A stretch of DNA of 36,640 nucleotides, from the NCBI GenBank assembly GCA_937873385.1, contig CALMYC010000099.1, positions 1 to 36,640 of the forward strand, written 5' to 3'. Every line of letters starts with the position of its first letter. Position 1 is the stretch's first letter. Shown here piece after piece: positions 22,541 to 30,821 of this stretch. Position numbers and translations under genes: made by a program. The DNA comes from an uncultured Flavobacteriales bacterium (lineage in GTDB: Bacteria; Bacteroidota; Bacteroidia; Flavobacteriales_F; PHOS-HE28). The notes beneath the pieces were generated by a model, which saw only the letters and a list, made by a program, of their open reading frames with translations, did not search any database and was not told the DNA's origin.

Positions 22541-23242
22541 ATGCTGCAATTGAAGAACATCCGGAAGGCCTACCGCATGGGGGCCAATACCCTCCACGTG
22601 CTCAAAGGCATTGACCTGCATGTGACCACGGGGGAAATGGTGAGCATCATGGGTTCATCCGGCTCCGGAAAAAGCACGTTACTGAACATCATCGGGTTGC
22701 TGGACAATGCGGACAGCGGGGAATACCTGCTGGACGGCATGCCGATCCGGGACTTGACCGAAACACGCGCCGCTGAACTCCGCAGCAAATACATCGGATT
22801 CGTGTTCCAGAGCTTCAATCTCATCTCCTTCAAGAATGCCATGGAGAATGTGGCCTTGCCGCTCTACTATCAAGGAGTAAGCAGCCGCAAGCGGAACGAG
22901 ATGGCCGTGGAAATGCTGGCCAACGTGGGCCTGAAGGACTGGGCACACCACATGCCCAACGAAATGAGCGGCGGCCAGAAACAGCGGGTGGCCATAGCGC
23001 GCGCCCTGATCTCCAACCCGAAGGTGATCCTGGCGGACGAACCCACGGGAGCACTGGACAGCACCACGAGCGCCGATGTCATGGACCTGCTTGGCAAGGT
23101 GAACAAGGACCTGGGCATCACGCTGGTGATCGTGACCCACGAACCCGAGGTGGCGAGGCTCACCCAGCGTGTGATCCGCTTGAAGGACGGCGAGATCGAG
23201 AGCCATGACGGTGAACCCTTGATCGAAGAGGCCCATGTTTGA
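22541..23242 (+). CDS. MacB-type ABC transporter ATPase
   Basis: A 233-residue ATP-binding subunit of the MacB/LolD-like class. The Walker A motif GSSGSGKST (about 38-46), Q-loop region FVFQSFNLIS, ABC signature MSGGQKQR, Walker B VILADEPTGALDS and the switch His in IVTHEPEVA are all present, so it should be active. The DEPTGALD form is characteristic of the MacB/LolD group. These ATPases drive mechanical pulling by their permeases, either to push substrates through an outer-membrane TolC channel or to extract lipoproteins. The gene overlaps the first permease by 8 bases and heads a four-gene operon. Confidence 0.95.
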   Translation: MLQLKNIRKAYRMGANTLHVLKGIDLHVTTGEMVSIMGSSGSGKSTLLNIIGLLDNADSGEYLLDGMPIRDLTETRAAELRSKYIGFVFQSFNLISFKNAMENVALPLYYQGVSSRKRNEMAVEMLANVGLKDWAHHMPNEMSGGQKQRVAIARALISNPKVILADEPTGALDSTTSADVMDLLGKVNKDLGITLVIVTHEPEVARLTQRVIRLKDGEIESHDGEPLIEEAHV

Positions 23243-24479
23243 CCGCGAGAAATGGGCGGAGATCTTCGACACCATCGGCAAGAACAAATTGCGGACGGTG
23301 CTCACGGGGTTCAGCGTCTTCTGGGGCATCTTCATGCTCATCATCCTGCTGGGCACGGGCCAAGGGCTCAGCAACGGCTTCAGCTACAACTTCCGCAACA
23401 CCGCCAAGAACACCATCGACCTTTGGGGAGGGCAGACCACCAAACCCTGGCAGGGGCTGGCCGTGGACCGGGACATCCAGCTTGACATCCACGATGTGGA
23501 GGCACTGCGCTCGGCCATTCCCGGGCTGAAGCACATCACGGGCAATTTGCGCGTGTGGCGGGGCCAGAGCCAGTTGAGCAGGGGGGAGAATTACGGCAAC
23601 TTCACCATCAGCGGGATAACGCCCGAGTTCACCCAACTCCAGGACCAGGTGATCGTGCAAGGGCGGTTCATCAACCAGATGGACCAGCTCCACACCCGCA
23701 AGGTGATCGTCCTGGCGGAAGATTCACGCGATGCCCTGTTCAAAGGGGAGGACCCGATCAACCAGTGGGTGCAGGTGAACAACATCCCGTTCCAGGTGGT
23801 GGGCGTGTACCGTTTCGAAAGCAGTGGCCGCGGCATGAACCAGAACAGCCAGGTGTTCATTCCGTTGAGCGTGGTGCAGCGCGTTTTCAACGCCCAGCAG
23901 AACGTGGACAAGATCACGTTCAGTTTTACCGACGGGTCCCTTGCAGGCTCGGAGCAGGCGGAGAAGAGAGCGGTGGCCGTACTGGCCGCTCGGCACCGTT
24001 TCGACCCCAAGGACGACCGCGCGGTATACGTGAACAACAACGTGGAAAATGCGGAAACCTTCGGCAAGGTGTTCGGCGGCATCAATGCCTTCCTATGGAT
24101 CATCGGCATCGGCACCATTGTGGCGGGCATCGTGGGCGTCAGCAACATCATGTTGATCACCGTGCGTGAACGCACCAAGGAGATCGGCATCCGCAAAGCG
24201 CTGGGGGCCACCCCAGCCAACGTGGTGGGCCAGGTGATCATGGAAGCCGTGTTCGTGAGCGCCATGGCGGGCTACTTTGGCCTGGTGTGCGGGGTGGGCC
24301 TGTTGGAATTCATCGCCAGCCATGTGCCGGGCAGCCAGATGTTCCGCAACCCGTCCGTGAACCTGGGCACCGCGCTTTGGGCCACGGCCGTGCTGGTGGT
24401 GGCAGGTGCGCTGGCGGGCCTGATCCCGGCGCGCAAAGCGGCTGCCATCCGCCCCATCGAAGCCTTGCGGGATGAATGA
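23235..24479 (+). CDS. MacB-type ABC transporter permease 1
   Basis: A 414-residue permease of the MacB/FtsX superfamily. An N-terminal amphipathic stretch and first membrane helix (KLRTVLTGFSVFWGIFMLIILLG) are followed by a large periplasmic MacB-like domain of about 220 residues. Three C-terminal helices close the protein (about 285-310, 335-360 and 375-400). RERTKEIGIRKALGATPANV, the coupling helix that contacts the ATPase, lies between the second and third helices. The C-terminus IPARKAAAIRPIEALRDE is typical. It overlaps the ATPase gene and is a paralogue of the next permease, with which it probably forms a heterodimer. Confidence 0.93.
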   Translation: MFDREKWAEIFDTIGKNKLRTVLTGFSVFWGIFMLIILLGTGQGLSNGFSYNFRNTAKNTIDLWGGQTTKPWQGLAVDRDIQLDIHDVEALRSAIPGLKHITGNLRVWRGQSQLSRGENYGNFTISGITPEFTQLQDQVIVQGRFINQMDQLHTRKVIVLAEDSRDALFKGEDPINQWVQVNNIPFQVVGVYRFESSGRGMNQNSQVFIPLSVVQRVFNAQQNVDKITFSFTDGSLAGSEQAEKRAVAVLAARHRFDPKDDRAVYVNNNVENAETFGKVFGGINAFLWIIGIGTIVAGIVGVSNIMLITVRERTKEIGIRKALGATPANVVGQVIMEAVFVSAMAGYFGLVCGVGLLEFIASHVPGSQMFRNPSVNLGTALWATAVLVVAGALAGLIPARKAAAIRPIEALRDE

Positions 24480-24543
24480 GGAAGAAGAAATGAAAAGCGA
24501 AAGCCGAACGTTGAAACAGGAAGGTTGACAGAAGGAAGCCGTG

Positions 24544-25788
24544 ATGTTCGATAGTGAGCGCTGGAACGAGATCTGGATGACGCTGAGCCGCAACAAGCTG
24601 CGCAGCGGGCTCACCATGTTCGGGGTGTTCTGGGGCATCTTCATGCTGGTGATCATGCTGGGCATGGGCAAGGGCCTGAGCAATGGCGTCATGGGCGGAT
24701 TCAGCGGCTGGGCCACCAACAGCTTCTTCATGTGGACCCAGAGCACCTCGATGCCCTATGCGGGATTCAAGCGTGGCCGGCACTTCAACTTCGACAACGG
24801 CGACATTGCCGCCATCAAGTCCGTTCCGGGCGTGGACAAGGTGGCCCCGCGGTTGCAGCTCGGCGGCTATCGCGGAGCCAACAACGTGAACTACAAGAAC
24901 AAGTACGGTGGCTTCAGTGTGAACGGCGACCTGCCCGATGTGCAGTTTTTCAAGCCCTCCACCATGGCCACCGGGCGTTTTCTCAATGCCAAGGACATCC
25001 ACGATGAACGCAAGGTGTGCGTAGTGGGCCCGGATGTGGTGCAAACCCTTTTCGGCCTGGAGGACCCCTTGGGCAAGTACATCCGGATCCAAGGCGTCTA
25101 CTTTGAAGTGGTGGGCATCTTCAAGCCCTCGGCCAGTGCCATGCATGATGACGGCGAGGGCAGCACCATCTACATTCCGTTCTCCACCTTTCAAAAGGCC
25201 TTCAACAGCATGAACCAAGTACACTGGTTCAGCATAAGCGCAAAACCGGACGTAAAGGCCGCCGTGGTGGAGGAGCGGGTAAAAGAGCTGATGGCCAAGC
25301 GCCACAAGGTGGACCCCAACGACCCGCTTGCATTCGGCGGCTTCAACCTGCAGGACATGTTCGACCAGATGAGCATGCTTTTCGTCGCCATCACCGCATT
25401 GAGCTGGTTCGTGGGCATCCTCACCTTGGTTGCCGGCGTGATCGGCATCAGCAACATCATGCTGGTGATCATCAAGGAGCGCACCAAGGAGATCGGTATC
25501 CGCCGGAGCCTCGGGGCGCGGCCATCCAACATCACCGGACAGATCATGCTGGAAGCCATGACGCTCACTTTCATTGCAGGCTATTTCGGGTTGGTGGCCG
25601 GTGTCGGGGTCCTGCAACTCATCAACGGCATGCACATCAGCTCGGGATTCTTCACCAATCCGGAAGTGAGCCTGCGCGTGGCGCTGACTGCATTGGGCGT
25701 CCTTATTGCCAGCGGCCTCATTGCGGGCTGGGTGCCTGCCCGCCGCGCCCTTAGCATCAAACCCGTGGACGCGCTCCGCGCCGAATAA
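24544..25788 (+). CDS. MacB-type ABC transporter permease 2
   Basis: A 414-residue paralogue of the preceding permease, of equal length. The two share the first helix motif (KLRSGLTMFGVFWGIFMLVI), the coupling helix (KERTKEIGIRRSLGARPSNI) and the C-terminal PARRALSIKPVDALRAE. The periplasmic domains are more diverged (FKPSASAMHDDGEGSTIYIP in this copy), as expected for two halves of a heterodimer with different partners. The ATG at 24544 is preferred over the GTG three bases earlier. It lies 64 bases after the first permease, and that gap holds only a 12-codon frame. Confidence 0.93.
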   Translation: MFDSERWNEIWMTLSRNKLRSGLTMFGVFWGIFMLVIMLGMGKGLSNGVMGGFSGWATNSFFMWTQSTSMPYAGFKRGRHFNFDNGDIAAIKSVPGVDKVAPRLQLGGYRGANNVNYKNKYGGFSVNGDLPDVQFFKPSTMATGRFLNAKDIHDERKVCVVGPDVVQTLFGLEDPLGKYIRIQGVYFEVVGIFKPSASAMHDDGEGSTIYIPFSTFQKAFNSMNQVHWFSISAKPDVKAAVVEERVKELMAKRHKVDPNDPLAFGGFNLQDMFDQMSMLFVAITALSWFVGILTLVAGVIGISNIMLVIIKERTKEIGIRRSLGARPSNITGQIMLEAMTLTFIAGYFGLVAGVGVLQLINGMHISSGFFTNPEVSLRVALTALGVLIASGLIAGWVPARRALSIKPVDALRAE

Positions 25789-25821
25789 ACCAACCGATCA
25801 TCCGCGAAAAACGGAAACCGC

Positions 25822-26940
25822 ATGAAACGCATCCTCAAATACGTGATCCTGGCCCTGCTCGCATTTTTATTCATTTGGACGCTCTGGTTCCTCTACCAAA
25901 AAAGCGTGACCAAACCGGCGGACTTCCAGGTTGTGAAGCCCAGGACAGCCACCATCGTGAAGAAGACGGTGGCAAACGGGACCATTGAGCCGCGGCAGGA
26001 AATCGACATCAAGCCCGTGGTGAGCGGCGTGATCCGCGAACTGTTCGTGGTGGCGGGGCAGAAAGTGCAGAAGGGCGATCAGCTGGCCACGATCCAAATC
26101 GTGCCGGACATGCTCTCACTGAGCCAGGCTGAGAGCCGCGTGAGCAGCGCGGCGATCGCGCTGAACAATGCACAACTGAACTACGACCGCAACAAACCGC
26201 TTGCGGACAAGGGCGTGATAGCGGCCAGTGAAATGCAGACCTTCGACATGGCGCTGCGCAACGCCAAGCAGGAGCAGGATGCCGCGCAGGATGCCTTGCA
26301 ACTGGTCCGCGATGGGATCAGCAAAAGCAGCAAAGGAGCAACCAACACCATCGTGCGCAGCACCATCACCGGCATGGTGCTGGACGTGCCGATCAAGGTG
26401 GGCAGCAGCGTGATCGAGCGCAACAACTTCAACGAAGGCACCACCATCGCCACCGTGGCGGACATGAACGACCTGATCTTCAAGGGCAACGTGGACGAGA
26501 GCGAGGTGGGCAAGGTGCGCATCGGCATGCCCGTGGTGATCACCGTCGGCGCCATCGACAGCGCCACCTGGGACGCCAACCTGGAATACATCGCGCCGAA
26601 AGGCGTGGAGACCAACGGCGCCATCCAGTTCGAGATCCGCGCCGCAGTCAAGGTAAAGGAAGGCCAAACGCTCCGCGCCGGATACAGCGCCAATGCGGAC
26701 ATTGTGCTGGCCAGGCGCGACAGCGTGCGGTCCATACCGGAAAGCGTGATCGAATTCAATGAAAAGGGCGACAGCGCGTTTGTGCAGGTGAAGGATGGGA
26801 AAGCGTGGAAGAGAACCTACGTCCATACCGGCCTTAGCGACGGGGTGAACATCGAGGTGCTGGGCGGCGTTGCAGACACCACCACGCTTAAAGGGGCCCT
26901 GAAGATCGCGGAGGAGGAACACCATGGGCCGCGGATGTAA
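25822..26940 (+). CDS. MacA/HlyD-type periplasmic adaptor protein
   Basis: A 372-residue membrane-fusion protein. After a membrane anchor (about 5-25), the domains follow the usual order. They are a barrel-sandwich/lipoyl half (VVSGVIRELFVVAGQKVQKGDQLATI), an alpha-helical hairpin (about 97-160, Gln/Asn/Ala-rich with LADKGVIAASEMQTF), the second lipoyl half (RSTITGMVLDVPIKVGSSV), a beta-barrel and a C-terminal membrane-proximal domain. It would link the inner-membrane permeases to an outer-membrane channel; no TolC-like gene lies in the window. Its position after the ATPase and the two permeases completes a MacAB-like efflux set. The substrate is not readable from sequence. Confidence 0.93.
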   Translation: MKRILKYVILALLAFLFIWTLWFLYQKSVTKPADFQVVKPRTATIVKKTVANGTIEPRQEIDIKPVVSGVIRELFVVAGQKVQKGDQLATIQIVPDMLSLSQAESRVSSAAIALNNAQLNYDRNKPLADKGVIAASEMQTFDMALRNAKQEQDAAQDALQLVRDGISKSSKGATNTIVRSTITGMVLDVPIKVGSSVIERNNFNEGTTIATVADMNDLIFKGNVDESEVGKVRIGMPVVITVGAIDSATWDANLEYIAPKGVETNGAIQFEIRAAVKVKEGQTLRAGYSANADIVLARRDSVRSIPESVIEFNEKGDSAFVQVKDGKAWKRTYVHTGLSDGVNIEVLGGVADTTTLKGALKIAEEEHHGPRM

Positions 26941-26969
26941 CACCGCCCTGCCGGGAAAGCCGATCATGC

Positions 26970-27651
26970 ATGCACCTCTTTCATTGCCCTGACCTTCGAA
27001 CCGCGAGCGTGGAGCTTCAGCAGGAAGAGGCGCACCATGCCCTGCACGTGCTGCGACTTTCCAGCGGGACGGTGATCGGCCTGCTGGACGGCCGCGGAGG
27101 CTATGCGGAAGCCGTGATCAACGCCACAGGCAGGCACAGTTGCACTGCGGAAGTGATGCGCATGGAGCAATCTCCTCCTGAACGCACATCACGGATCCAT
27201 CTGGCAGTGGCGCCCACCAAACAGATGGAGCGCTTTGAGTGGTTCCTGGAGAAAGCCACGGAAATAGGCGTTGACCGCATCACACCGCTGCTGACCCACC
27301 GTACGGAGCGGACCAAATTGCGGCACGACCGCATGGAGCGCGTGCTGGTGGGTGCGATGAAGCAGAGCCAACGGCGCTGGTTGCCCCAACTGGACAGCTT
27401 GACCGGACTGGACACCACAGCGGTACTTCGGGTGGTGTGCAGGCGAGCGCCCGGAGTTGCCCGTCACCTACCGGTCCGGCACTGATGCGCTGATGATGAT
27501 CGGACCGGAAGGGGACTTCACCACGGATGAAGCGGGACTGCTGAGCACGCACGGCTTCCAGGCCGTAGGGCTGGGCATTGCACGCTTGCGCACGGAAACC
27601 GCTGCCGTGGCCGCCTGCACATGGATGAATTTCGCACAATTGGCGGGGTAA
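26970..27651 (+). pseudogene. rsmE: 16S rRNA m3U1498 methyltransferase, frameshifted
   Basis: RsmE methylates N3 of U1498 in 16S rRNA. Two frames together make one gene of normal size (about 226 residues). The first (from 26970) has MHLFHCPDL, the HHALHVLRL segment, LAVAPTKQMERFEWFLEKATEIGV and MKQSQRRWLPQL. The second carries the SAM-knot motifs LMMIGPEGDFTTDEAG and LGIARLRTETAAVA. The switch is one frame over (one extra base or two missing), most probably within 27421-27445, where the first frame leaves the family pattern after Leu-Arg-Val-Val-Cys and the second offers Ala-Gly-Glu-Arg-Pro-Glu-Leu. Both halves look well conserved, so a sequencing indel is as likely as true inactivation. The stop TAA at 27649 is also the first part of the next promoter. 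Confidence 0.85.
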
Positions 27652-27656
27652 CTTTG
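27649..27656 (+). promoter_or_regulatory. -7 promoter element of the DUF4159 gene
   Basis: TAACTTTG, an exact TAnnTTTG match that begins at the rsmE stop codon and ends 4 bases before the ATG at 27661, which predicts a leaderless transcript. Confidence 0.6.
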
Positions 27657-27660
27657 CACC

Positions 27661-28344
27661 ATGTTGCGCAGCTCCCTGTTCACCCTGCTTGCCCTTTGTT
27701 CACTTGCCTCCGCAAAAGCACAAGGCACGTTTCAGATGGCCGTGCTGAAGTACAATGGCGGCGGTGATTGGTACGCCAATCCCACCGCAGTGCCGAACCT
27801 GGTGAAGTTCTGCAATGAGCAACTGGGCATGAACATCAACCCGGACGTACCATCCGTTGAAGTTGGCAGCCCGGACATTTTCACCTATCCCTGGCTGGAC
27901 GTCACCGGGCATGGCAACATCACCTTCAGCCCGCAAGAGGCGGAGAACCTGCGCAACTACTTGATCGGCGGCGGATTCCTGCATGTGAGCGACAATTACG
28001 GCATCGACAAGTTCCTGCGTCCGGCGATGAAGATGGTCTTCCCTGAACTTGAATTTGTGGAACTCCCCTTTTCCCACCCGGTGTACCACCAAAAGTTCGA
28101 TTTTCCGCACGGCCTGCCGAAGATCCACGAGCATGACGGATTGCCGGCACAAGGCTTCGGCCTGATCTGGAAGGGTCGCCTGGTCTGCTTTTACGACTAC
28201 CAGTGCGACCTGGGCGACGGTTGGGAGGACCATGATGTGCACAACGACCCGCCCGAATTGCATACGGCCGCCTTGCGCATGGGGGCCAATCTAGTGCAGT
28301 ATGTGTTTGGCGGCGTGGAGCCGGCCGGAGCAGCCGGGAAGTAG
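27661..28344 (+). CDS. Secreted DUF4159-domain protein
   Basis: A 227-residue protein with a 20-residue signal peptide (Ala-Lys-Ala before Gln-Gly). The rest is one DUF4159 domain with the family hallmarks: VLKYNGGGDWYANPTAVPNL, the DIFTYPWLDVTGHGNITFS block, LRNYLIGGGFLHVSDNYG, the FSHPVYH motif, GLPKIHEHDG, and DLGDGWEDHDVHNDPPE. The fold resembles a glutamine-amidotransferase-like/ThuA-type domain, but no clear catalytic triad can be assigned by eye. DUF4159 proteins are common in Bacteroidota, often near MoxR and von Willebrand genes, with unknown function. Here it follows rsmE and has its own promoter. Confidence 0.92.
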   Translation: MLRSSLFTLLALCSLASAKAQGTFQMAVLKYNGGGDWYANPTAVPNLVKFCNEQLGMNINPDVPSVEVGSPDIFTYPWLDVTGHGNITFSPQEAENLRNYLIGGGFLHVSDNYGIDKFLRPAMKMVFPELEFVELPFSHPVYHQKFDFPHGLPKIHEHDGLPAQGFGLIWKGRLVCFYDYQCDLGDGWEDHDVHNDPPELHTAALRMGANLVQYVFGGVEPAGAAGK

Positions 28345-28596
28345 TGCGTGGTCCGGGTCCGTGGTTGGCGGGTTCATGTTTCCGCACTACGGGGATGCCG
28401 GATGCCCCGTGCCTTCTACACCGCAGATCCGGTCATGTTCCTGCAGCGCCACCAGAACACTTGGTCCCGGTCCCGTTCGCACGGCACCACGTCAGCAGGG
28501 TGAAGCCTTTCCCTGGTGCCTGGCCGGGTGAAAGGCCAACACCGTTCCGAACATTGGCCAAGTACCATCCGACCTTCCCTTGGGGCCGTGCATTGC
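28345..28596 (+). other. Intergenic region without a gene
   Basis: About 250 bases between the convergent DUF4159 and hydrolase genes. The frames crossing it have no protein-like character. Short GC-rich inverted segments occur, but no clear terminator with a T-run. I see no promoter pointing into it. Confidence 0.4.
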
Positions 28597-29235
28597 TCAA
28601 GATGCCATGGCCGCACGGATGGCATCCGAAACTTCGGATGGATGGGCAAGCACCATGATGTGACGGCCACCCTTGACCACATGATCAACGGGAAAACGCA
28701 GCGGCGTCACGTGGTCCTTGTTCCCTTGGATCCGCACCATGGGCCCCTTCCACCGGGTTCCCTTCCAGTTCAATACGGCCTCCACACCATGACGGATCTT
28801 GGCCCCGGTCTGTTTCACCGCCATTCCATACAACAGCTCGTCCGTGGCCTTGTCGCGCTGGCCGAGGATCATCTTCAACGGCCAGGTGGCCCGCATGGTG
28901 AATCCACCGATGAGCCGGGCGAGCCCCAATGACTTGGCCAGACGTGCATACCGCGGAAATTCAATTGGCCCTGTCCAGGTGGAAATGAGAATGACCTTTT
29001 CCGGTTTGGTGAGCAACGCCAACTCCTGGGCCACCATGCCCCCCATGCTCACTCCCCCGAGGATATGCGGTTTGGAAGCATCCACCAAATGGTGCATTTC
29101 CCCTGCCAATTGCGCCAAGGTGCATCCCTTCGGGAATGGCGGCCATTCCAAGACTTTCACGTCCAACCCGGCAAGGTCCAACCGGCAAAACAGCCGGTGG
29201 TCGCAACCAACACCGGGCAACAGGTACAAGGTCAT
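28597..29235 (-). CDS. Alpha/beta hydrolase
   Basis: A 212-residue compact alpha/beta hydrolase. The nucleophile elbow GGVSMGGM gives Ser63. The acid is probably Asp174 in VRIQGNKDHVTP and the base His192 in KGGRHIMVL, so the triad is complete. The oxyanion region LLPGVGCDHRLF is near the N-terminus, and a short helical cap spans about 90-145. Esterase, thioesterase and lactonase roles are all possible; no substrate is indicated. A CATCTTTG box ends 5 bases before the ATG at 29233-29235. It lies 45 bases downstream of hutH on the same strand and could share its transcript in part. Confidence 0.88.
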   Translation of the reverse strand: MTLYLLPGVGCDHRLFCRLDLAGLDVKVLEWPPFPKGCTLAQLAGEMHHLVDASKPHILGGVSMGGMVAQELALLTKPEKVILISTWTGPIEFPRYARLAKSLGLARLIGGFTMRATWPLKMILGQRDKATDELLYGMAVKQTGAKIRHGVEAVLNWKGTRWKGPMVRIQGNKDHVTPLRFPVDHVVKGGRHIMVLAHPSEVSDAIRAAMAS

Positions 29236-29240
29236 CCGTG

Positions 29241-29248
29241 CAAAGATG
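29241..29248 (-). promoter_or_regulatory. -7 promoter element of the alpha/beta hydrolase gene
   Basis: CATCTTTG followed by CACGG on the minus strand, one mismatch to TAnnTTTG, 5 bases before the ATG. Confidence 0.35.
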
Positions 29249-29280
29249 CGCTGGCCGGACTGTGAAGAAAGCGGAAACGC

Positions 29281-30774
29281 TCAGGCGGCCGGAAGATCGT
29301 TTGAGCGCAGGAACTGGAGCGCGTCTTCCATCAGGTCGTGCATCACCACATCCTCTTCCACAAAGGCCACTTCCTTGCGGAATGCGGCATACAGGGCCTC
29401 AATGGCCTTGGAAGACCTCAGTGGCCGACGGAAGTCCAAGGCTTGCGCTGCATTGAAAAGTTCGATCGCGAGGATGCGCTCCACATCCTCGGCCACGGCC
29501 CAGGTCTTCAGCGCCGCGGCTGCGCCCATGCTCACATGGTCTTCCTGCCCGTTGCTGCTGTCGATGGTGTCCACGCTGTTCGGCATGCAACGCTGTTTGT
29601 TCGCACTTACCAACGCTGCGGCGGCATACTGCGGGATCATGAAGCCGCTGTTGAGGCCCGGATGCGCCACAAGGAAGGCGGGCAGGCCGCGCTGGCCGCT
29701 GAGCAGCTTGTAGGTACGGCGCTCGCTGATGCTGCCGAACTCGGCCAAGGCGATGGCCAAAAAATCCAAGGCCAGCGCCAGCGGTTGGCCGTGGAAATTG
29801 CCTGCGCTCACGATCAGGTCCTCATCATCAAAAACGGTCGGGTTATCGGTAACGGATTCCAGTTCACGCTCCACTACGCGCTGCACGTAGGCGATGGCAT
29901 CGCGGCTGGCACCATGCACCTGCGGCACGCAGCGGAAGGAATAGGGATCCTGCACGTGCTTCTTCGCGCGCTTGGCGATGGCGCTGCCTTTCAGCAGTTC
30001 GCGGATATGGCCCGCCACCGCGGCTTGTCCGGGATGCGGACGCACCGCATGCACCGAAGGATGGAAAGGTTCCATGCGCCCGTCGAAGGCATCGAGGGAA
30101 AGTGCCGCGATCACGTCGGCCCGGTGAGCGATGCGGTTTGCTTTCAGCGTGAGCAACGCAGCATACGCGCACATGAACTGCGTGCCGTTCAGCAAGGCGA
30201 GGCCTTCCTTGGGGCCGAGTTCGATCGGCGACCAGCCCAACTGCTTCAAGGCTTTGGCTGTGGCCATGCGCTTGCCTTTCAACACCACCTCGCCCAAGCC
30301 GATCAACGGCAGGGCCAAATGGGCCAGCGGCGCCAGATCACCGGATGCACCGAGCGATCCGCGCTCGTACACCACGGGCAGCATGTCCGCATTGTACATG
30401 TCCACGTAGCGTTGTGCGGTCGCCAAGGCCACGGCGCTATGCCCGAAGGCCATGTTCTGCACCTTCAGCACCAGCATGGCGCGGACGATCTCCGCAGGCA
30501 CCGGATCGCCCGTGCCGCAGGCGTGGCTCATCACCAAGTTCTTCTGTAGCTGCGCGAGCTTGTCCTTGGGTATGCTGGTGTCCGCTAGCGCGCCGAAGCC
30601 GGTGTTAACGCCGTAGATCGGCGCGTCGCTTTGTTTCAGGCGGTTGCGCAGGTAGGCATGGCAGCGCTTGATGGCGGCCACGGCGTCCTTGCCCAGCGCG
30701 ATGGGGCTGCGGGTGGACAAGATGTGGTCGAGTTCGGCGAGCTCGATGCCGATGGTGCCGATGGGATGGCTCAT
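29281..30774 (-). CDS. hutH: Histidine ammonia-lyase
   Basis: A 497-residue enzyme that deaminates histidine to urocanate. The Ala143-Ser144-Gly145 triad in ERGSLGASGDLAPLAH forms the MIO prosthetic group, and the APIYGVNTGFGALAD motif (about 51-65) carries the catalytic Tyr54. MSHACGTGDP presents a Ser-His pair at the substrate-selecting position, which favours histidine over Tyr or Phe (family knowledge). FHGQPLALALDFLAIALAE and SSNGQEDHVSMGAAAALKT follow in place. No hutU, hutI or hutG gene is in the window, so the rest of the pathway must lie elsewhere. Start ATG at 30772-30774. Confidence 0.95.
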   Translation of the reverse strand: MSHPIGTIGIELAELDHILSTRSPIALGKDAVAAIKRCHAYLRNRLKQSDAPIYGVNTGFGALADTSIPKDKLAQLQKNLVMSHACGTGDPVPAEIVRAMLVLKVQNMAFGHSAVALATAQRYVDMYNADMLPVVYERGSLGASGDLAPLAHLALPLIGLGEVVLKGKRMATAKALKQLGWSPIELGPKEGLALLNGTQFMCAYAALLTLKANRIAHRADVIAALSLDAFDGRMEPFHPSVHAVRPHPGQAAVAGHIRELLKGSAIAKRAKKHVQDPYSFRCVPQVHGASRDAIAYVQRVVERELESVTDNPTVFDDEDLIVSAGNFHGQPLALALDFLAIALAEFGSISERRTYKLLSGQRGLPAFLVAHPGLNSGFMIPQYAAAALVSANKQRCMPNSVDTIDSSNGQEDHVSMGAAAALKTWAVAEDVERILAIELFNAAQALDFRRPLRSSKAIEALYAAFRKEVAFVEEDVVMHDLMEDALQFLRSNDLPAA

Positions 30775-30792
30775 TGCTTATGTGCTTAATGA

Positions 30793-30812
30793 GGGCGGAT
30801 CATGATCCGCCC
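30793..30812. terminator. Perfect 20-base palindrome between hisS and hutH
   Basis: Two 10-base arms, GGGCGGATCA and its exact reverse complement, adjoin with no loop spacer. It lies 10 bases beyond the hisS stop and 19 bases before the hutH ATG. As RNA it can fold into a hairpin after hisS, but the T-run is poor, so an operator for hutH is an alternative reading. Confidence 0.5.
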
Positions 30813-30821
30813 TTGCGCATT

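Noticed and set aside
24491-24529. A 12-codon frame between the two permease genes as a possible leader peptide.
   Set aside because: Too short, no regulatory hairpin or codon bias, and it lies in the middle of an operon.
24310-25635. A 441-codon minus-strand frame antisense to the second permease.
   Set aside because: His-rich shadow of a clear MacB permease.
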